DNA from: Epiperipatus broadwayi
Lineage: Eukaryota; Onychophora; Udeonychophora; Euonychophora; Peripatidae
NCBI GenBank assembly: GCA_028023455.1
Contig: JAQFVV010006255.1
Location: 6,368,501 to 6,432,500 of the forward strand
Direction of reading: 5' to 3'
Length of the DNA stretch: 64,000 nt
Shown here: positions 62,879 to 64,000 of the stretch, piece by piece
How positions within the stretch are numbered: position 1 is the stretch's first letter
Layout: every line of letters starts with the position of its first letter
Made by a program: the position numbers and the translations under genes
The notes under the pieces: model-generated
The model's database searches: none
Told to the model about the DNA's origin: nothing
The model's input: the letters and a program-made list of their open reading frames with translations, nothing else

Positions 62879-63337
62879 AACCAAGCTTTTTATTTCCAAA
62901 ACTATGTGCAACCTCAGACATTTTATTTGTTTTGTAATTTACGTGACTTTTCATGTGAATTTTGAGAAAAGGTACTTGGCCATCCATCACCTTTTGCAAA
63001 TTTTTTTCACCTTCCAAAATTTGTAAAGAAAGTTCAGTGACTGTCTTATAATTATTAGTATCAAATAGTACATTGGGTAGGGAGTAAGATCTTTAATTCA
63101 AATGCATATTATAACAGTTATGACCACTAGAATACCTACACCCTCACATCATATAATAGTGATCTGTTAAGTGTGCATACTTGCATAGTGTTGTGAAGCA
63201 CATTAATGGGCCATAATATTTGTGTGCAACACCATATAGGCCTGCAGTGGCTAATATTAATAGGACTATTCTATAGGTCATAAGTTTGCAAAAGCACAGA
63301 AATATTGGGCCATGTAAATGGCATATTTCTGAGTTTT

Positions 63338-63405
63338 TATCAGAGAAACAATGCCACCAAGCGGCTGACCTGGCCTACCAATTAGTACCCATATTTTTTA
63401 TAAAA
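63338..63405 (-). repeat. Interspersed repeat, inverted partner of 62118-62185
   Basis: ATGCCACCAAGCGGCTGACC followed by TGGCCTACCAATT on the plus strand. The right end of a ~200-bp repeat also found inverted at 62118. Confidence 0.5.
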
Positions 63406-64000
63406 CAAATTATTTTGGGAATTAAAATGGATTATAATAAATGAAAAATATTACATAATAAAAATTACATCATTTTAACAGAATATTATCTTATAATTTT
63501 TTTTTTAAACATTTTAAAATAAGATCCCAGAATATTAGTTAATTGTATCTTTAAAATAAAGATGTTTAAAAATAACTCTAGCATTAAGTTTAAGAAGGAA
63601 ATTTCTTTTAAAAAAATAAAGCTTCACCCTGCATGCATCCACACATATCCCATTCTTTTAATTCTTAGCTTTAATATTATTTCTTCCTTAATCAACTAAA
63701 TTTGAGATTATTTAATTAAAATATTTTTATTACAATATAAAATTAAATAATATATATATATATTACAGATAATTTAAACATTTGCAATCTAGTCTTATGA
63801 GTTTAAACTTGTTTTTAAAGTTTTACTCTAATATTAAATTTTAATAAACTCTGATAACTAAACTAACATAGTTTTAATTTTAATATTTTAAAATTAAACT
63901 TACTAATATTTTAAGTCAATAATAACTTTAAAATTAAGCATTTAAAATTATAATTGAGCTACTTAAGGATTTAAACATTATAAATTGGTTTTTAAGATTA
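63406..64000. other. AT-rich non-coding DNA
   Basis: No gene seen; short TA run at ~63753-63765. Confidence 0.5.

Noticed and set aside
63338-63390. Possible further hammerhead (CTGATAA followed by CAGAAA on the minus strand)
   Set aside because: The spacing leaves no acceptable helix II and helix III is not self-complementary; chance resemblance.

Overview
This is an intergenic or intronic stretch of a large, strongly AT-rich, repeat-dense animal nuclear genome. It has no prokaryotic gene organisation. The recognisable coding sequence is almost all retrotransposon debris: RTE-type and L1/Tx1-type non-LTR elements and Penelope-like GIY-YIG endonuclease pieces. There are also tRNA-like SINE heads, a U2 snRNA copy, a piggyBac-like terminal structure, and very long TAA, GATA and TA microsatellites. 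The U2 sequence and the repeat mix fit an invertebrate metazoan. A lophotrochozoan such as a cephalopod, or a chelicerate, is plausible, but the window cannot settle it.

Layout. 0-14 kb: non-coding DNA with a series of hairpin/palindromic elements (2.0, 2.9, 3.7, 6.4-7.1, 7.1-7.5, 13.1 kb). 13.6-20.3 kb: three 3'-end fragments of RTE retrotransposons inside a zone of diverged direct repeats. 21.2-27.3 kb: two related 5'-truncated non-LTR elements, one bounded by 34-bp direct repeats and one lying between two long TAA arrays. 28.1-29 kb: a head-to-tail pair of a ~437-bp repeat. 30.9-37.9 kb: a palindromic Penelope-like element split by a complete ~5.4-kb L1/Tx1-like element with a 15-bp target-site duplication. 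38.9-40.0 kb: a 1-kb GATA array. 41.2-41.9 kb: a coding-free palindrome of the same Penelope-related family. 42-51 kb: an RTE fragment, tRNA-like sequences, the U2 copy, a second GIY-YIG fragment and more ribozyme repeats. 51-56.7 kb: featureless AT-rich DNA. 56.8-64 kb: a piggyBac-like element, a ~1.2-kb tandem array, and three phase-compatible candidate exons on the minus strand, which are the only hint of a host gene.

The most interesting signal is a set of hammerhead-ribozyme-like motifs in at least four unrelated-looking repeat families. Each has a CUGAUGA-type box, a short helix II and a GAA box, followed by a short self-complementary helix III (ACTAGT, ATACGTAT, AGTACT, or AC-T-GT). 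Two copies look structurally complete (3018-3059 + and 51041-51084 -). In three palindromes the ribozymes sit as outward-facing pairs or in the loop of a long hairpin, and one family occurs as a head-to-tail dimer. Hammerheads in Penelope-like elements and retrozymes are established; palindromic elements with paired outward ribozymes are, as far as I can judge, much less described. All assignments come from reading the sequence; no database search or folding was run.
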